DNA of 64,000 bases from Staphylococcus sp. Marseille-Q5304 (GTDB taxonomy: Bacteria; Bacillota; Bacilli; Staphylococcales; Staphylococcaceae). The position numbers and the translations under genes are program-made. The notes under the pieces were generated by a model. The model saw only the letters and a list, made by a program, of their open reading frames with translations. It ran no database searches and had not been told where the DNA came from. Numbering within the stretch: the stretch's first letter is position 1; each line of letters begins with the position of its first letter. This document shows, one piece after another, positions 10,182-21,846 of this stretch. The stretch lies in contig NZ_CALSFP010000001.1 of assembly GCF_943737015.1 (NCBI RefSeq), positions 806,001 to 870,000 on the forward strand. The letters are read 5' to 3'.

Positions 10182-13100
10182 ATGTCAGTGCATTTGAATA
10201 TTCACACAGCATACGATCTATTACATTCTAGCCTGAAAATCAAAGAAGTTGTGTCAAAAGCAGCACGACAAGGTTATACATCTTTAGCTATTACAGATAC
10301 AAATGTATTATATGGTTATATTGAATTTTACGATGCATGTATCGAAGCTAATATTCACCCAATATTTGGTATGACTATTTATGTCACAGATGGGTTATAT
10401 GATATTGAAACGGTCGTTCTCGCTAAGAATAATAATGGTTTGAAAAATTTATATCAACTTTCTTCAGCGCTTAAGTTGAAGGATAAGCGTGAAACGCCAA
10501 TAGAATGGTTGAAAAAGTACGTGAAAGATCTCGTAGTTATCTTTAAAAATGCATCAGAGGAACACCAAACAATTATTAAACAATTTGATGAAATAGAGCA
10601 CATATACGTAAATCATACGAGTCAAAGTGAGATAAAACGTCCTAAAGTTTGGGCTCAAAATGCTTATTATCTAAATCCTGAAGATGCAGATACAATTTAT
10701 GCGTTAGCAGCTATTAGAGATAATAGTAAGTTAGATCTTGTGAATGAACATGGTTCTAGAGAAGAGCATTTTTATAATCAAGAGGAGTTACAACATTTAG
10801 AAGTCAATGACGCTATATGGCAACAAACATTAGAAATTGAAAACATTTGCCGTGCTGAAATGACATTTAATCAAACGCTACTACCTAAATATCAAACTCC
10901 TAATCAACAATCTTCTAAACAATATTTATGGAAATTATTAGAACAAGCTCTAAATAACCTTAATCTTTCACCCCAACAGTATGACACTTACTATGAAAGA
11001 TTATCACATGAATATGATGTCATTACGGGTATGGGATTCGAGGATTATTTCTTAATTGTAAGTGATTTAATACACTTTGCGAAAACGAATAGTATTATGG
11101 TCGGTCCAGGTCGTGGTTCATCAGCAGGCGCACTAGTGAGTTATTTATTAAATATAACGACGATTGATCCGATAAAATATAATTTATTATTTGAACGTTT
11201 TTTAAATCCGCAACGTGTCACAATGCCAGATATTGATATTGACTTTGAAGATACAAAAAGAGATCAAGTCATTCAATACGTACAAGAAAAATATGGTACG
11301 CACCATGTAGCTGGTATAGTTACTTTCGGACATTTACTTGCTAGAGCCGTAGCGAGAGATATTGGTCGAGTAGTAGGATTTGATGATGTCACATTGAATG
11401 AAATATCTAAATTAATTCCTCATAAATTAGGTATTACTTTAGATGAAGCTTATCAACAAGAAGACTTCAAACAATTTGTACACCGTAATCATAGACATGA
11501 ACGTTGGTTTGAAATTTGTAAGAAGTTAGAAGGATTACCAAGACACACTTCTACACATGCTGCAGGGATTATTATTAATGATCATCCTCTTTACCAATAT
11601 GCGCCATTAACACAAGGTGACGGCGGGATTTTAACACAATGGACGATGACCGAAGCAGAACGTATCGGATTATTGAAGATAGATTTTTTAGGTTTAAGAA
11701 ATTTATCTATTATTCATCAAGTCATCGATCAAGTTGCTCGCGAGAAAGACATTCATATAGATATAGAATCTATTCCATTCGATGATAAAAAGGTATTCCA
11801 ATTATTATCAAGAGGCGATACAACAGGGATATTCCAGTTAGAATCAGATGGCATTCGCAACGTGTTAAAACGGCTGAAACCAGAACATTTTGAGGATATT
11901 ATAGCTGTGACTTCATTGTATCGTCCAGGTCCAATGGAAGAGATTCCGACGTATATTGCTAGAAGACATAACCCTTCAGAGGTTCAGTATTTGCATGAAG
12001 ATTTAGAACCAATTTTGAAAAATACTTACGGTGTAATAATATATCAAGAACAAATCATGCAAATTGCTAGTAAATTCGCTAATTTCAATTACGGAGAAGC
12101 GGACATATTACGTCGAGCAATGAGTAAGAAAAATAGAACTGTATTAGAAAGTGAACGTCAACACTTTGTTCAAGGTGCCTTAGCAAATGGCTATAGCGAA
12201 CATTTAAGTGGTCAGATATTCGATTTAATATTGAAGTTTGCTGACTATGGTTTTGCTAGAGCACATGCCGTTAGTTATTCAAAAATAGCTTATATTATGT
12301 GTTACTTAAAGGTTTACTTTCCAAATTATTTTTACGCACAAATACTTAGCAATAATATAGGTAATGAGAAAAAAACGGTGCAATTAATGGAAGAAGCAAA
12401 GCAACAAGGATTAAATGTGTTACCACCTAACGTTAATGAGAGTCATTGGTTTTATAAAGCAACTTCTAAAGGTATTTATCTTTCACTTGGTGCGATTAAA
12501 GGTGTTGGATACCAAAGTGTTAAAATTATCGTAGATGAGCGTAAGAAAAATGGGCCGTATGATGATTTTATAGATTTTACCAGACGCCTTTCCAAACGCG
12601 TTAAATCTCGCAAGTTGTTAGAGGCACTTATATTGGTAGGTGCATTTGATACTTTAGGTAAGAATAGGGCGACGTTATTACAGACGATTGATCAAGTATT
12701 AGATGATGTAAGTCAAGTTGAACAAGATAGCTTTATTATTGAAAGGTTAACGCCAAAAACCTCATATGAAGAAAAGGAAGAGCTACCTGATAAGACACTA
12801 AGTGCGTATGAGAAGGAATATCTTGGTTTTTATGTTACGACGCACCCTGTGGAGAAATTTTTCGAACAAAAACAATACTTGGGTATTTTTAAATTAAATA
12901 ATGCCAAAGATAACCAACCGATTATGGCTCAAGTTGATAGTGTGCGAAAGATAAGAACGAAAAATGGTCAAAATATGGCGTTTATACAGTTAAACGATGG
13001 ATTACAAAATTTAGATGGCGTCGTATTTCCTCAGAGCTTTAAAAATTATGAACTATTACTTCAAAATGAAGAAACGTATATCGTGAGGGGGAAATTCGAA

Positions 13101-13385
13101 ACGAGAAATAATAAGCCACAACTCATCGTAAACCAAATAGAAACAAGTGATGACTTTGAATCTCATAAAATAAACTCTGCACGAAGTATTGTCATTCGTA
13201 ATGTAGAAGACTTAACTGTTTTAGAAAATATGCTCTCTCATTCTAAGGGGGAATCACATATACCAGTTCAAGTGTTACAAGGTGAACGACAAACAGTTAA
13301 AACAATTGGATTTGTAAATAAAGATCTCGAAATCATTCAAGCACTAATAGACAAAGTCACGCCTTGGAACATTAGGATTATATAA
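10182..13385 (+). CDS. dnaE: DNA polymerase III subunit alpha, DnaE
   Basis: The second replicative polymerase of low-GC Firmicutes, which extends RNA primers before handing over to PolC. The protein is 1067 residues from the ATG at 10182; an in-frame GTG at 10173 is closer to the AAGAGG site and less likely. The PHP domain is at residues 1-200 (MSVHLNIHTAYDLL; ITDTNVLYGY). The palm contains GPGRGSSAGALVSYLL and the catalytic PDIDIDFED near residue 345. The finger/beta-binding part has YRPGPMEEIP and YQEQIMQIA. A C-terminal OB-fold lies near 890-970. It lacks the proofreading domain of PolC, as expected. A terminator follows. Confidence 0.97.
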   Translation: MSVHLNIHTAYDLLHSSLKIKEVVSKAARQGYTSLAITDTNVLYGYIEFYDACIEANIHPIFGMTIYVTDGLYDIETVVLAKNNNGLKNLYQLSSALKLKDKRETPIEWLKKYVKDLVVIFKNASEEHQTIIKQFDEIEHIYVNHTSQSEIKRPKVWAQNAYYLNPEDADTIYALAAIRDNSKLDLVNEHGSREEHFYNQEELQHLEVNDAIWQQTLEIENICRAEMTFNQTLLPKYQTPNQQSSKQYLWKLLEQALNNLNLSPQQYDTYYERLSHEYDVITGMGFEDYFLIVSDLIHFAKTNSIMVGPGRGSSAGALVSYLLNITTIDPIKYNLLFERFLNPQRVTMPDIDIDFEDTKRDQVIQYVQEKYGTHHVAGIVTFGHLLARAVARDIGRVVGFDDVTLNEISKLIPHKLGITLDEAYQQEDFKQFVHRNHRHERWFEICKKLEGLPRHTSTHAAGIIINDHPLYQYAPLTQGDGGILTQWTMTEAERIGLLKIDFLGLRNLSIIHQVIDQVAREKDIHIDIESIPFDDKKVFQLLSRGDTTGIFQLESDGIRNVLKRLKPEHFEDIIAVTSLYRPGPMEEIPTYIARRHNPSEVQYLHEDLEPILKNTYGVIIYQEQIMQIASKFANFNYGEADILRRAMSKKNRTVLESERQHFVQGALANGYSEHLSGQIFDLILKFADYGFARAHAVSYSKIAYIMCYLKVYFPNYFYAQILSNNIGNEKKTVQLMEEAKQQGLNVLPPNVNESHWFYKATSKGIYLSLGAIKGVGYQSVKIIVDERKKNGPYDDFIDFTRRLSKRVKSRKLLEALILVGAFDTLGKNRATLLQTIDQVLDDVSQVEQDSFIIERLTPKTSYEEKEELPDKTLSAYEKEYLGFYVTTHPVEKFFEQKQYLGIFKLNNAKDNQPIMAQVDSVRKIRTKNGQNMAFIQLNDGLQNLDGVVFPQSFKNYELLLQNEETYIVRGKFETRNNKPQLIVNQIETSDDFESHKINSARSIVIRNVEDLTVLENMLSHSKGESHIPVQVLQGERQTVKTIGFVNKDLEIIQALIDKVTPWNIRII

Positions 13386-13414
13386 CTTTAACGGCCATAT
13401 GAATTGTGTTATAG

Positions 13415-13457
13415 TAAACTGATGGTTAATGTTTAATTCTCCATCAGTTTATATTTT
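13415..13457 (+). terminator. Terminator of dnaE
   Basis: Stem TAAACTGATGG (13415-13425) with CCATCAGTTTA (13441-13451) followed by TATTTTTT. Confidence 0.85.
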
Positions 13458-13638
13458 TTAAGAAAATAATTTGAATAGTATCTGATTCACATATGTGTTT
13501 TTATTACAACTATTAACGAGTTGAAGTGAATTTAAGCGCTGTAAACGTTATCATTTGTATTCTGTGTTAGAGTGTAATAAAAATATATATGTACAGTATT
13601 ATTATAATTTCTATTTTGAATGTAAAGGGGTAGATTTC

Positions 13639-14874
13639 ATGTCATTGAGAGACGAAGCTTTAGAAATGCATAGACGCAATAAAGGGAAACTTGCAGTATC
13701 ACCTAAAGTTAAAGTAACGAACAAAGAAGAATTAAGTCTAGCTTATTCACCAGGTGTAGCAGAACCTTGTAAAGAAATTCATGAAAATCCTAGAAAAGTA
13801 TTCGAATATACAATGAAAAGTAATACAGTTGCTGTAGTAACAGATGGGACTGCTGTTTTAGGATTAGGTAATATTGGGGCAGAAGCGAGTATTCCGGTTA
13901 TGGAAGGTAAATCTGTATTATTTAAAAGCTTCTCAGGTGTAGATAGTGTACCAATTGCTTTAAATACGACAGACACTGATGAAATTGTCAATACAGTTAA
14001 ATTACTTGAGCCAAACTATGGCGGTATTAACCTAGAAGATATTTCAGCCCCACGTTGTTTTGAAATCGAAGAGCGACTAAAAAAAGAAACGAAAATTCCT
14101 GTATTCCACGATGACCAACACTGAACTGCAATCGTGACTGTAGCAGGTATGATTAATGCACTACGTATCGTTGATAAAGATTTATCTGATATTAAAGTAG
14201 TACTTAACGGTGCTGGGGCAGCAGGTATTGCTATAGTTAAATTATTATACTCTTACGGGGTCCGCGATATGATTATGTGTGATTCAAAAGGCGCTATTTA
14301 CGAGGGTCGTTCATTTGGTATGAATGATACGAAATCATATGTTGCGAAATGGACAAACAGAGATAAACAAGAAGGTAATTTAAGTGATATTATCGCTGAT
14401 GCGGACGTATTTATCGGCGTTTCTGTAGCGGACTTATTATCAAAAGAAATGGTAGAATCCATGGCTAATGATCCAATTATCTTTGCAATGGCGAATCCAA
14501 ACCCTGAAATTCACCCTGATACAGCTAAAGAAGCAGGTGCAAAAGTTATCGGTACAGGACGTTCTGATTTCCCTAACCAAATTAATAACGTACTTGCGTT
14601 CCCAGGCATCTTTAGAGGAGCTTTAGATGTTGAAGCTACTCACATAAACGAAGAAATGAAACAAGCAGCAGTTGAAGCAATCGCAGACTTGATTAAACCA
14701 GAAGAATTAAACCCTGATTATTGTATACCAGGTCCATTCGATAAACGTGTTGCGCCATCAGTAGCTAGAGAAGTTGCTAAGGCTGCGATGGAATCAGGTG
14801 TAGCACGCGTAGATGTAGATCCAGAAGAAATTTATAACAAGACGATGAAATTAACTGAGATAGACAACGGCTAA
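13639..14874 (+). pseudogene. NAD(P)-dependent malic enzyme, interrupted by an in-frame TGA
   Basis: Malic enzyme decarboxylates malate to pyruvate. The full frame would encode about 411 residues, the normal length for the short bacterial form. The start is ATG 13639 after AAAGGGG. The catalytic N-terminal region (LAYSPGVAEPC, VAVVTDGTAVLGLGNIG, VPIALNTTDTDEIV) and the C-terminal Rossmann half (VLNGAGAAGIAIVKLL, FAMANPNPEIHPD, GRSDFPNQINN) are intact and in the same frame. At 14122-14124 codon 162 is TGA. The conserved family motif HDDQHGTAIV has Gly there, so GGA has probably become TGA by one base change. No other lesion is visible and codon use stays normal downstream, so the change is recent or is a sequence error. 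The gene lies upstream of accD-accA but has its own terminator. Confidence 0.9.
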
Positions 14875-14898
14875 TCAGTTTTATAAAATATTAAGTTG

Positions 14899-14955
14899 AG
14901 GCACCAATTAATATGATATGTTAATCGTATCTATTAATTGGGTTTGCCTTTTTTA
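14899..14955 (+). terminator. Terminator after the malic enzyme gene
   Basis: Long stem AGGCA-CCAATTAATA against TATTAATTGG-TTTGCCT, followed by TTTTTT. Confidence 0.8.
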
Positions 14956-14993
14956 AATTAAGAAAGCAATGGTTATTTTGTGGAGGTTTACTA

Positions 14994-15860
14994 ATGTTTA
15001 AAGATTTTTTCAATAGAAGTAGTAAAAAGAAAAAGTATGTAACAGTATCGGATTCTAATCAAAGTGATGTACCAGCAGGAATAATGACGAAATGCCCCAA
15101 ATGTAAAAAAATAATGTATACAAAAGAATTAGCTGAAAATCTAAACGTTTGTTTTAATTGTGATCATCATATTTCATTAACAGCATATGATCGAATTGAT
15201 GCGATTTCTGATGAAGGTACATTTGTAGAGTTTGATAAAGGCATGACTTCTGCAAACCCATTAGACTTTCCAAGCTATGAGGAAAAGATTCAGAAAGACC
15301 AGGGTAAAACTGATTTAAAAGAGGCAGTTGTTACAGGTACAGCTAAATTAGATGGCATTGAATATGGTGTGGCCGTAATGGATGCACGTTTCAGAATGGG
15401 GAGCATGGGCTCTGTCGTAGGTGAAAAAATTTGTCGCATCATCGAACATTGTACAGAACACCGATTACCATTTATCCTATTCTCTGCAAGTGGTGGTGCC
15501 AGAATGCAAGAAGGAATCATCTCTTTAATGCAAATGGGTAAAACAAGTGTTTCACTTAAAAAACACGCAGATGCAGGTTTACTTTATATTTCATACATTA
15601 CGAACCCTACAACTGGTGGTGTTTCAGCAAGTTTCGCTTCAGTTGGAGATATCAATATTAGTGAACCGAAAGCGTTAATTGGTTTTGCTGGTCGACGCGT
15701 TATAGAACAAACTATAAATGAAAAGTTACCAGATGATTTCCAAACATCAGAATTTCTTTTAGAACACGGTCAGCTTGACATGGTTGTCCACCGTAAAGAA
15801 ATGAAAGAAACACTAGCGAGTATTTTAAATATGCATCAAGAGGTGAAAACAAATGCTTGA
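14994..15860 (+). CDS. accD: Acetyl-CoA carboxylase carboxyltransferase subunit beta
   Basis: Beta half of the carboxyltransferase that moves the carboxyl group from biotin to acetyl-CoA, making malonyl-CoA for fatty acid synthesis. The protein has 288 residues. An N-terminal zinc ribbon, CPKCKKI to CFNCDHH (about residues 34-58), has the four Cys of the family. The crotonase-fold body contains [12 protein letters not shown] (oxyanion site), [16 protein letters not shown] and [15 protein letters not shown]. The start follows GGAGG. Its last 8 bases overlap accA, which indicates translational coupling of the two subunits, needed in equal amounts. Confidence 0.97.
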   Translation: MFKDFFNRSSKKKKYVTVSDSNQSDVPAGIMTKCPKCKKIMYTKELAENLNVCFNCDHHISLTAYDRIDAISDEGTFVEFDKGMTSANPLDFPSYEEKIQKDQGKTDLKEAVVTGTAKLDGIEYGVAVMDARFRMGSMGSVVGEKICRIIEHCTEHRLPFILFSASGGARMQEGIISLMQMGKTSVSLKKHADAGLLYISYITNPTTGGVSASFASVGDINISEPKALIGFAGRRVIEQTINEKLPDDFQTSEFLLEHGQLDMVVHRKEMKETLASILNMHQEVKTNA

Positions 15861-16803
15861 TTTTGAAAAGCCCCTATTCGAAATAAAAAATAAAATTGAA
15901 TCCTTAAAAGAATCGCAAGAAAAAAATGATGTAGATTTACAAGAAGAAATAGATATGTTGGAAGCCTCGTTAGATAGAGAAACGAAGAAAGTATATACAA
16001 ACTTAAAGCCATGGGATCGTGTACAATTAGCACGTTTACCAGAAAGGCCAACAACATTGGATTATATTTCTTATATTTTTGATGATTTCCTACAGTTGCA
16101 TGGTGATCGTAATTTCCGTGATGACCCAGCTATGGTTGGTGGTATAGGATACCTTAATAACACGCCTGTAACTGTTATCGGTCAACAAAGAGGTAAAGAT
16201 ACTAAGGATAATATTTATCGAAACTTCGGGATGGCGCATCCAGAAGGTTATCGTAAGGCGTTACGTTTAATGAAACAAGCTGAAAAGTTTAATCGTCCTA
16301 TCTTTACTTTCATCGATACGAAAGGTGCGTACCCAGGGAAAGCCGCCGAAGAACGTGGCCAAAGTGAATCTATAGCTAAGAACTTAGTCGAAATGGCTTC
16401 GCTAACAGTACCAGTCATCTCAATTGTTATTGGTGAAGGTGGTAGTGGTGGTGCTTTAGGTTTAGGTATCACTAATCGCGTACTGATGCTTGAAAATAGT
16501 ACATATTCTGTAATTTCTCCTGAAGGTGCTTCTGCATTACTGTGGAAAGATAGTAATTTAGCTAAGATTGCCGCAGAAACGATGAAAATCACTGCACCTG
16601 ATTTATATGATTTAAATATTGCAGATGAAGTTATAAATGAACCGCTTGGTGGAGCGCATCACGATGTAGAAACACAAGCCCAATCAATTAAATCAACTTT
16701 TGAAAAACACCTAAAAGAATTAAACACTTTATCTAAAGATCAGTTGATAGAAGATAGATATAATAAATTCAGACAAATTGGTGACTATATAGAAGAATCA
16801 TAA
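15853..16803 (+). CDS. accA: Acetyl-CoA carboxylase carboxyltransferase subunit alpha
   Basis: Partner of AccD in the carboxyltransferase heterotetramer. The protein has 316 residues. The N-terminal helical region ([19 protein letters not shown]) is typical of AccA. The crotonase domain carries [50 protein letters not shown] and the biotin/CoA-site region [10 protein letters not shown]. The ATG lies inside the end of accD, and the ribosome site GAGGTG is inside accD coding sequence. A hairpin follows the stop, so pfkA is probably transcribed separately. Confidence 0.97.
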   Translation: MLDFEKPLFEIKNKIESLKESQEKNDVDLQEEIDMLEASLDRETKKVYTNLKPWDRVQLARLPERPTTLDYISYIFDDFLQLHGDRNFRDDPAMVGGIGYLNNTPVTVIGQQRGKDTKDNIYRNFGMAHPEGYRKALRLMKQAEKFNRPIFTFIDTKGAYPGKAAEERGQSESIAKNLVEMASLTVPVISIVIGEGGSGGALGLGITNRVLMLENSTYSVISPEGASALLWKDSNLAKIAAETMKITAPDLYDLNIADEVINEPLGGAHHDVETQAQSIKSTFEKHLKELNTLSKDQLIEDRYNKFRQIGDYIEES

Positions 16804-16814
16804 TATTTGAGATA

Positions 16815-16850
16815 ACCCCCTATGCACTTATGTGCATAGGGGGTGTGTTT
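16815..16850 (+). terminator. Hairpin after accA, probable terminator
   Basis: Perfect 13-bp stem ACCCCCTATGCAC (16815-16827) with its complement at 16832-16844, loop TTAT. The T-run after it is broken (GTGTTT), so termination may be partial. Confidence 0.6.
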
Positions 16851-17036
16851 CTATTTAAGATGATGACCATTTAGTATAAATTGGTTTACTTCATTTTGTA
16901 AAAAAGGTTCGATCTGTTCGTCGTGTAAACTGTTTAGATTTATTAAATAAAAGGTAAATGATAAGTGTGAAGTTAAAAGATTTCACTTCCTAATAAGCAA
17001 CCGCTTACTTTGTGAAAATCGTGTGAAAACTTGTTG

Positions 17037-17050
17037 TTAAAACGTTTTCA
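17037..17050 (+). promoter_or_regulatory. cre-like site upstream of pfkA
   Basis: TTAAAACGTTTTCA fits the CcpA element consensus with one mismatch (T for G at position 2), 87 bases before the pfkA start. It suggests catabolite control of the pfkA-pyk unit. Confidence 0.45.
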
Positions 17051-17122
17051 TATATTTAAATAATCTATATTGATGGCACCACATAATAAATTATGGTATT
17101 TTTATTATAAGAAAATATGTAA

Positions 17123-18106
<984 letters not shown>

Positions 18107-18127
18107 TCATACTGGGAGGCATTAATA

Positions 18128-19888
18128 ATGAGAAAGACTAAAATTGTTTGTACTATAGGACCAGCTTCAGAATCAGAAGAAATGTTAGAAAAGTTAATGA
18201 AAGCAGGCATGAACGTTGCAAGATTGAACTTTTCACATGGTGATCATGCTGAGCATAAAGCGAGAATCGATTCAATTCGAAAAGTAGCTGATAAGTTAGG
18301 TAAGACAGTAGCTATCTTATTAGATACTAAAGGTCCAGAAATTCGTACGCATAACATGAAAGACGGTGCTATTGAACTTGAAAAGGGCACTGAAGTTATC
18401 GTGAGTATGACTGAAGTAGAAGGTACACCAGAAAAATTCTCAGTAACATATGACAATCTTATTAATGATGTAGATGAAGGCTCATATATTTTATTAGATG
18501 ACGGTTTAATTGAATTACAAGTTAAGCAAATTAATAAAGATAAAGGCGAAGTACTATGTGATGTATTAAATAGTGGTGAGCTTAAAAATAAAAAAGGCGT
18601 TAACTTACCAGGTGTTAAAGTAAGTTTACCAGGTATTACTGATAAGGATGCTGAAGATATCAAGTTCGGTATTAGTGAAAACATCGACTTTATCGCAGCA
18701 AGCTTTGTACGCCGTCCAAGTGATGTATTAGATATTCGTAAATTATTAGAAGAACAAAATAATAAAAATATCAGTATTATTCCAAAAATTGAAAACCAAG
18801 AAGGTATTGATAACATTGAAGATATCTTAGAAGTCGCTGATGGCTTAATGGTTGCTCGTGGTGACATGGGTGTAGAAATTCCTCCAGAATCAGTGCCAAT
18901 GGTTCAAAAAGACCTAATTAGACAATGTAACAAATTAGGTAAACCAGTTATCACTGCTACGCAAATGTTAGACTCAATGCAACGTAACCCACGTGCAACA
19001 CGTGCTGAAGCAAGTGACGTAGCGAACGCTATTTACGACGGTACAGATGCAGTTATGCTTTCAGGTGAAACAGCTGCCGGTCAATATCCAGAAGAAGCCG
19101 TTAAAACTATGAGTAACATTGCCATCTCAGCAGAAGGCGCACAAGATTATAAGAAATTATTATCTGATCGCACGAACTTAGTAGAAACTTCTTTAGTTAA
19201 TGCAATCGGTGTTTCAGTTGCTCATACTGCATTAAACTTAAATGTAAAAGCTATCGTAGCAGCTACTGAAAGTGGTTCTACAGCGCGTACAATTTCAAAA
19301 TATCGTCCACATTCTGACATCATTGCAGTTACACCAAGCCATGAAACTGCACGTCAATGTGAATTAGTGTGGGGGATCCATCCAGTAGTTAAAGAAGGAC
19401 GTAAGACAACTGACGCATTATTAAACAATGCAGTTGCGACAGCAGTTGAAACTGAAAAAGTTCAAAACGGTGATTTAATCATTATTACAGCAGGTGTTCC
19501 TACTGGTGAAAAAGGAACTACAAACATGATGAAACTTCACTTAGTAGGTGATGAAATTGCTAAAGGCCAAGGTATTGGTAGAAATTCTGTAGTAGGTACA
19601 ACAATGGTTGTTGATAAAGCGAGTGAACTTGAAGGTAAAGATTTATCCGAAACAGTTATCGTGACTTCTTCAGTCGACGAATCATTCGTACCTTATATTG
19701 AAAAAGCAGTAGGGCTAATTACTGAAGAAAATGGCATCACTTCACCAAGCGCAATTATTGGATTAGAAAATGGTATTCCAACAGTTGTGGGCGTTGAAAA
19801 TGTAGCAAATGTTGTTAAAAACAATTCACTTGTTACTGTTGATGCAAATCATGGTAAGATATTTGAAGGTTACGCAAACGTACTTTAA
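18128..19888 (+). CDS. pyk: Pyruvate kinase with C-terminal PEP-utiliser-like domain
   Basis: Makes pyruvate and ATP from phosphoenolpyruvate and ADP, the last step of glycolysis. The 586-residue protein is about 110 residues longer than the E. coli form because it has the extra C-terminal phosphohistidine-like domain of Bacillales. It starts [16 protein letters not shown]. The catalytic signature [15 protein letters not shown] is near residues 217-231, [12 protein letters not shown] near 239, TATQMLDSM near 277 and [12 protein letters not shown] near 312. The extra domain near 480-586 ends in [14 protein letters not shown], where the His corresponds to the PEP-synthase swivelling domain. It is the second gene of pfkA-pyk and is followed by a terminator. 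Confidence 0.97.
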   Translation: MRKTKIVCTIGPASESEEMLEKLMKAGMNVARLNFSHGDHAEHKARIDSIRKVADKLGKTVAILLDTKGPEIRTHNMKDGAIELEKGTEVIVSMTEVEGTPEKFSVTYDNLINDVDEGSYILLDDGLIELQVKQINKDKGEVLCDVLNSGELKNKKGVNLPGVKVSLPGITDKDAEDIKFGISENIDFIAASFVRRPSDVLDIRKLLEEQNNKNISIIPKIENQEGIDNIEDILEVADGLMVARGDMGVEIPPESVPMVQKDLIRQCNKLGKPVITATQMLDSMQRNPRATRAEASDVANAIYDGTDAVMLSGETAAGQYPEEAVKTMSNIAISAEGAQDYKKLLSDRTNLVETSLVNAIGVSVAHTALNLNVKAIVAATESGSTARTISKYRPHSDIIAVTPSHETARQCELVWGIHPVVKEGRKTTDALLNNAVATAVETEKVQNGDLIIITAGVPTGEKGTTNMMKLHLVGDEIAKGQGIGRNSVVGTTMVVDKASELEGKDLSETVIVTSSVDESFVPYIEKAVGLITEENGITSPSAIIGLENGIPTVVGVENVANVVKNNSLVTVDANHGKIFEGYANVL

Positions 19889-19938
19889 TCATAAGTTTAG
19901 AGAAGAAACTATATATTAAACGAATAAATTAAATTGAT

Positions 19939-19986
19939 ATCGATGATTTCTAGAGTTGGAGTTCTAGGAATCATCGATTTTTTATA
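19939..19986 (+). terminator. Terminator of pfkA-pyk
   Basis: Long stem ATCGATGATTTCTAG with CTAGGAATCATCGAT followed by TTTTTT. Confidence 0.85.
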
Positions 19987-20062
19987 GTAATAAGTATTAG
20001 ATATGTGTTGATGATGACGATAAATATTTTTGTATTTATATCAAAAGCTAATGCATTAGATT

Positions 20063-20112
20063 AAAAAAACGCATTTACAAACACAAGTATTTAACGAGTG
20101 TCTGTAAATGCG
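20063..20112 (-). terminator. Terminator of the amino acid permease gene
   Basis: Stem arms 20070-20084 (CGCATTTACAAACAC) and 20098-20112; on the minus strand the stem is followed by a run of seven T. Confidence 0.85.
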
Positions 20113-20126
20113 CTAACTAGATATTA

Positions 20127-21494
20127 TTATTTTTTGTCTTCTTTCAGTGCCATTTTTTTATATCGTATATACATTAGGATTAAAATGATAAACCAAATAG
20201 GTGTTAAGTAAATTGCGATTCTTGTTTCTGTATTTACAAATAACAAGCAGAATACTAAGAAGAAGAATGCTAAAATAATGTAAGCAACATATTTACCACC
20301 TGGTAATTTGAATTCCAATTGTTTATGAGCATTTGGATTTTGTCTATGGTAGTTAATGTAAGCTACCATAATCAATGACCAAACTACTAAGAATAATACA
20401 GTGGAAACGGTTGTTACATATGTGAATACTAATGTTGCATTTGGAATAATGTAGTTTAACAATGCTGCTATTAACAATAATGCACAAGAAACAAAAATTG
20501 CTGTGTGCGGTACACCGTTTTTATTTGTTTTAGAAAAATGCGGTGGTGCTTGATTTTTCTTTGATAAACCAAATAACATACGGCTATTTGAGAATATACC
20601 ACTGTTACATGATGAAGCCGCGGCTGTTAACACTACAAAGTTAATGATTCCGGCAGCAAATGGAATTCCAATCAATGCAAATAGTCTAACGAATGGACTC
20701 TCTTCCGGATTCATTTCATTCCATGGAATGATAGACATAATTACTGCAAGTGAACCAACATAAAACACTAAAATTCGCACTGGAACATTATTCACTGCTT
20801 TTGGAATTGTAGTTTTTGGATCTTTCGTCTCACCGGCAGTTACACCGATTAATTCGATACCTACAAATGAGAATAACGCCATTTGGAATGACATCATAAA
20901 TCCGCTAATACCTTTCGGGAAAATACCATTATCGTATAAATGTGTCATAGATGCGTGACCAAATTGTGTTTTGAATCCGAGAATGATCATCACTGCCCCG
21001 ACAATAATTAATGCTAAAATTGTTATAATCTTAATAAGTGAAAACCAAAATTCTAACTCACCGAATAACTTCGCGCTAAATAAGTTTAATGACATTAAGA
21101 CTAATACACAAAATAGTGCACTTAGCCAGTTTGGAATATGTGGAAACCAAAAGCTCACATACTTTGCAACGGCTGTCACTTCTGCCATGCCGGTAATAAT
21201 CCAACATAACCAATACGTCCAACCAGTGACAAACCCTGCAAACGAACCAATATATTCATTGGTAATGTCAGCAAATGATTTGAAATTGGTATTTTTTACT
21301 AAAATTTCTCCCAAACCACGCATAAACATAAATAGCATAAATCCAATTATTATGTAGGTAAGTAATATAGAGGGACCGGTTAAAGCGATTGTTTGACCTG
21401 CTCCTAAAAATAATCCAGTTCCAATTGCTCCCCCAATTGCAATCAACTGGATATGTCGATTACTTAGTTCTCTTTGTAATTGATTTTTTGCCAT
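20127..21494 (-). CDS. aapA: Amino acid permease, APC family (D-Ser/D-Ala/Gly transporter type)
   Basis: Proton-coupled amino acid importer of the amino acid-polyamine-organocation superfamily, with about 12 membrane segments in 455 residues. The N-terminus NRHIQLIAIGGAIGTGLFLG is the broken-helix substrate site. FVGIELIGVTAGETKDP near 220-236 and SRMLFGLSKKNQAP near 310 are typical of the CycA/AapA-type group. Alanine, glycine or D-serine as substrate is inferred from family likeness and from this position between pyk and citZ in other staphylococci. Two ATGs are possible (21500 and 21494); AAAGGAG is better spaced for 21494. It is a single gene on the minus strand. Confidence 0.88.
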   Translation of the reverse strand: MAKNQLQRELSNRHIQLIAIGGAIGTGLFLGAGQTIALTGPSILLTYIIIGFMLFMFMRGLGEILVKNTNFKSFADITNEYIGSFAGFVTGWTYWLCWIITGMAEVTAVAKYVSFWFPHIPNWLSALFCVLVLMSLNLFSAKLFGELEFWFSLIKIITILALIIVGAVMIILGFKTQFGHASMTHLYDNGIFPKGISGFMMSFQMALFSFVGIELIGVTAGETKDPKTTIPKAVNNVPVRILVFYVGSLAVIMSIIPWNEMNPEESPFVRLFALIGIPFAAGIINFVVLTAAASSCNSGIFSNSRMLFGLSKKNQAPPHFSKTNKNGVPHTAIFVSCALLLIAALLNYIIPNATLVFTYVTTVSTVLFLVVWSLIMVAYINYHRQNPNAHKQLEFKLPGGKYVAYIILAFFFLVFCLLFVNTETRIAIYLTPIWFIILILMYIRYKKMALKEDKK

Positions 21495-21769
21495 ATGCAT
21501 AACTCCTTTATCTAGTTAATTATTATTATGCTATTTGAAGTTAAATAAAACAACTATTTTCTATATACAAGATTTCTGAAATTTAAAAATACCTTAATAA
21601 TTAGTTATTAATCATGATAACGAATTAAAAAGGTATAAAAATTGATGTGAAGTCAAATACATACTAAAATAGAGTCATAAGGACGAAAACGTGCATAACG
21701 TTTGATAAGGCATATGATGTATGATTTTATTTATGATGAAACACAATTAATCCAATTGTTCAATAATTA

Positions 21770-21818
21770 TTCACAAATTACGAATGATTGGATATAATGG
21801 TAGCTGAAAGCCATTTCA
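21770..21818 (+). promoter_or_regulatory. citZ promoter with cre-like site just downstream
   Basis: TTCACA (21770-21775), a 17-base spacer, and TATAAT (21793-21798) form a SigA-type promoter. TGAAAGCCATTTCA at 21805-21818 fits the CcpA cre consensus with one mismatch and would lie right at or after the transcription start, a position expected for repression. This agrees with known catabolite repression of citrate synthase in Gram-positives; binding itself is inferred. Confidence 0.65.
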
Positions 21819-21846
21819 TAATGAAATAGAAAAGGGGAATTTATAT

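Noticed and set aside
13639-14874. Malic enzyme as two separate genes, or TGA read as selenocysteine
   Set aside because: The second part has no ribosome site and starts within a catalytic motif. The family has Gly at the TGA position, and nothing suggests selenocysteine insertion. One nonsense change is simpler.
18244-18867. A 207-codon open frame on the strand opposite pyk
   Set aside because: It lies wholly antisense to a well-conserved enzyme gene, has no ribosome site, and its Ser/Leu-rich product reflects the codon bias of pyk. Other long opposite-strand frames, as in accA, pfkA and clpX, were dropped for the same reason.
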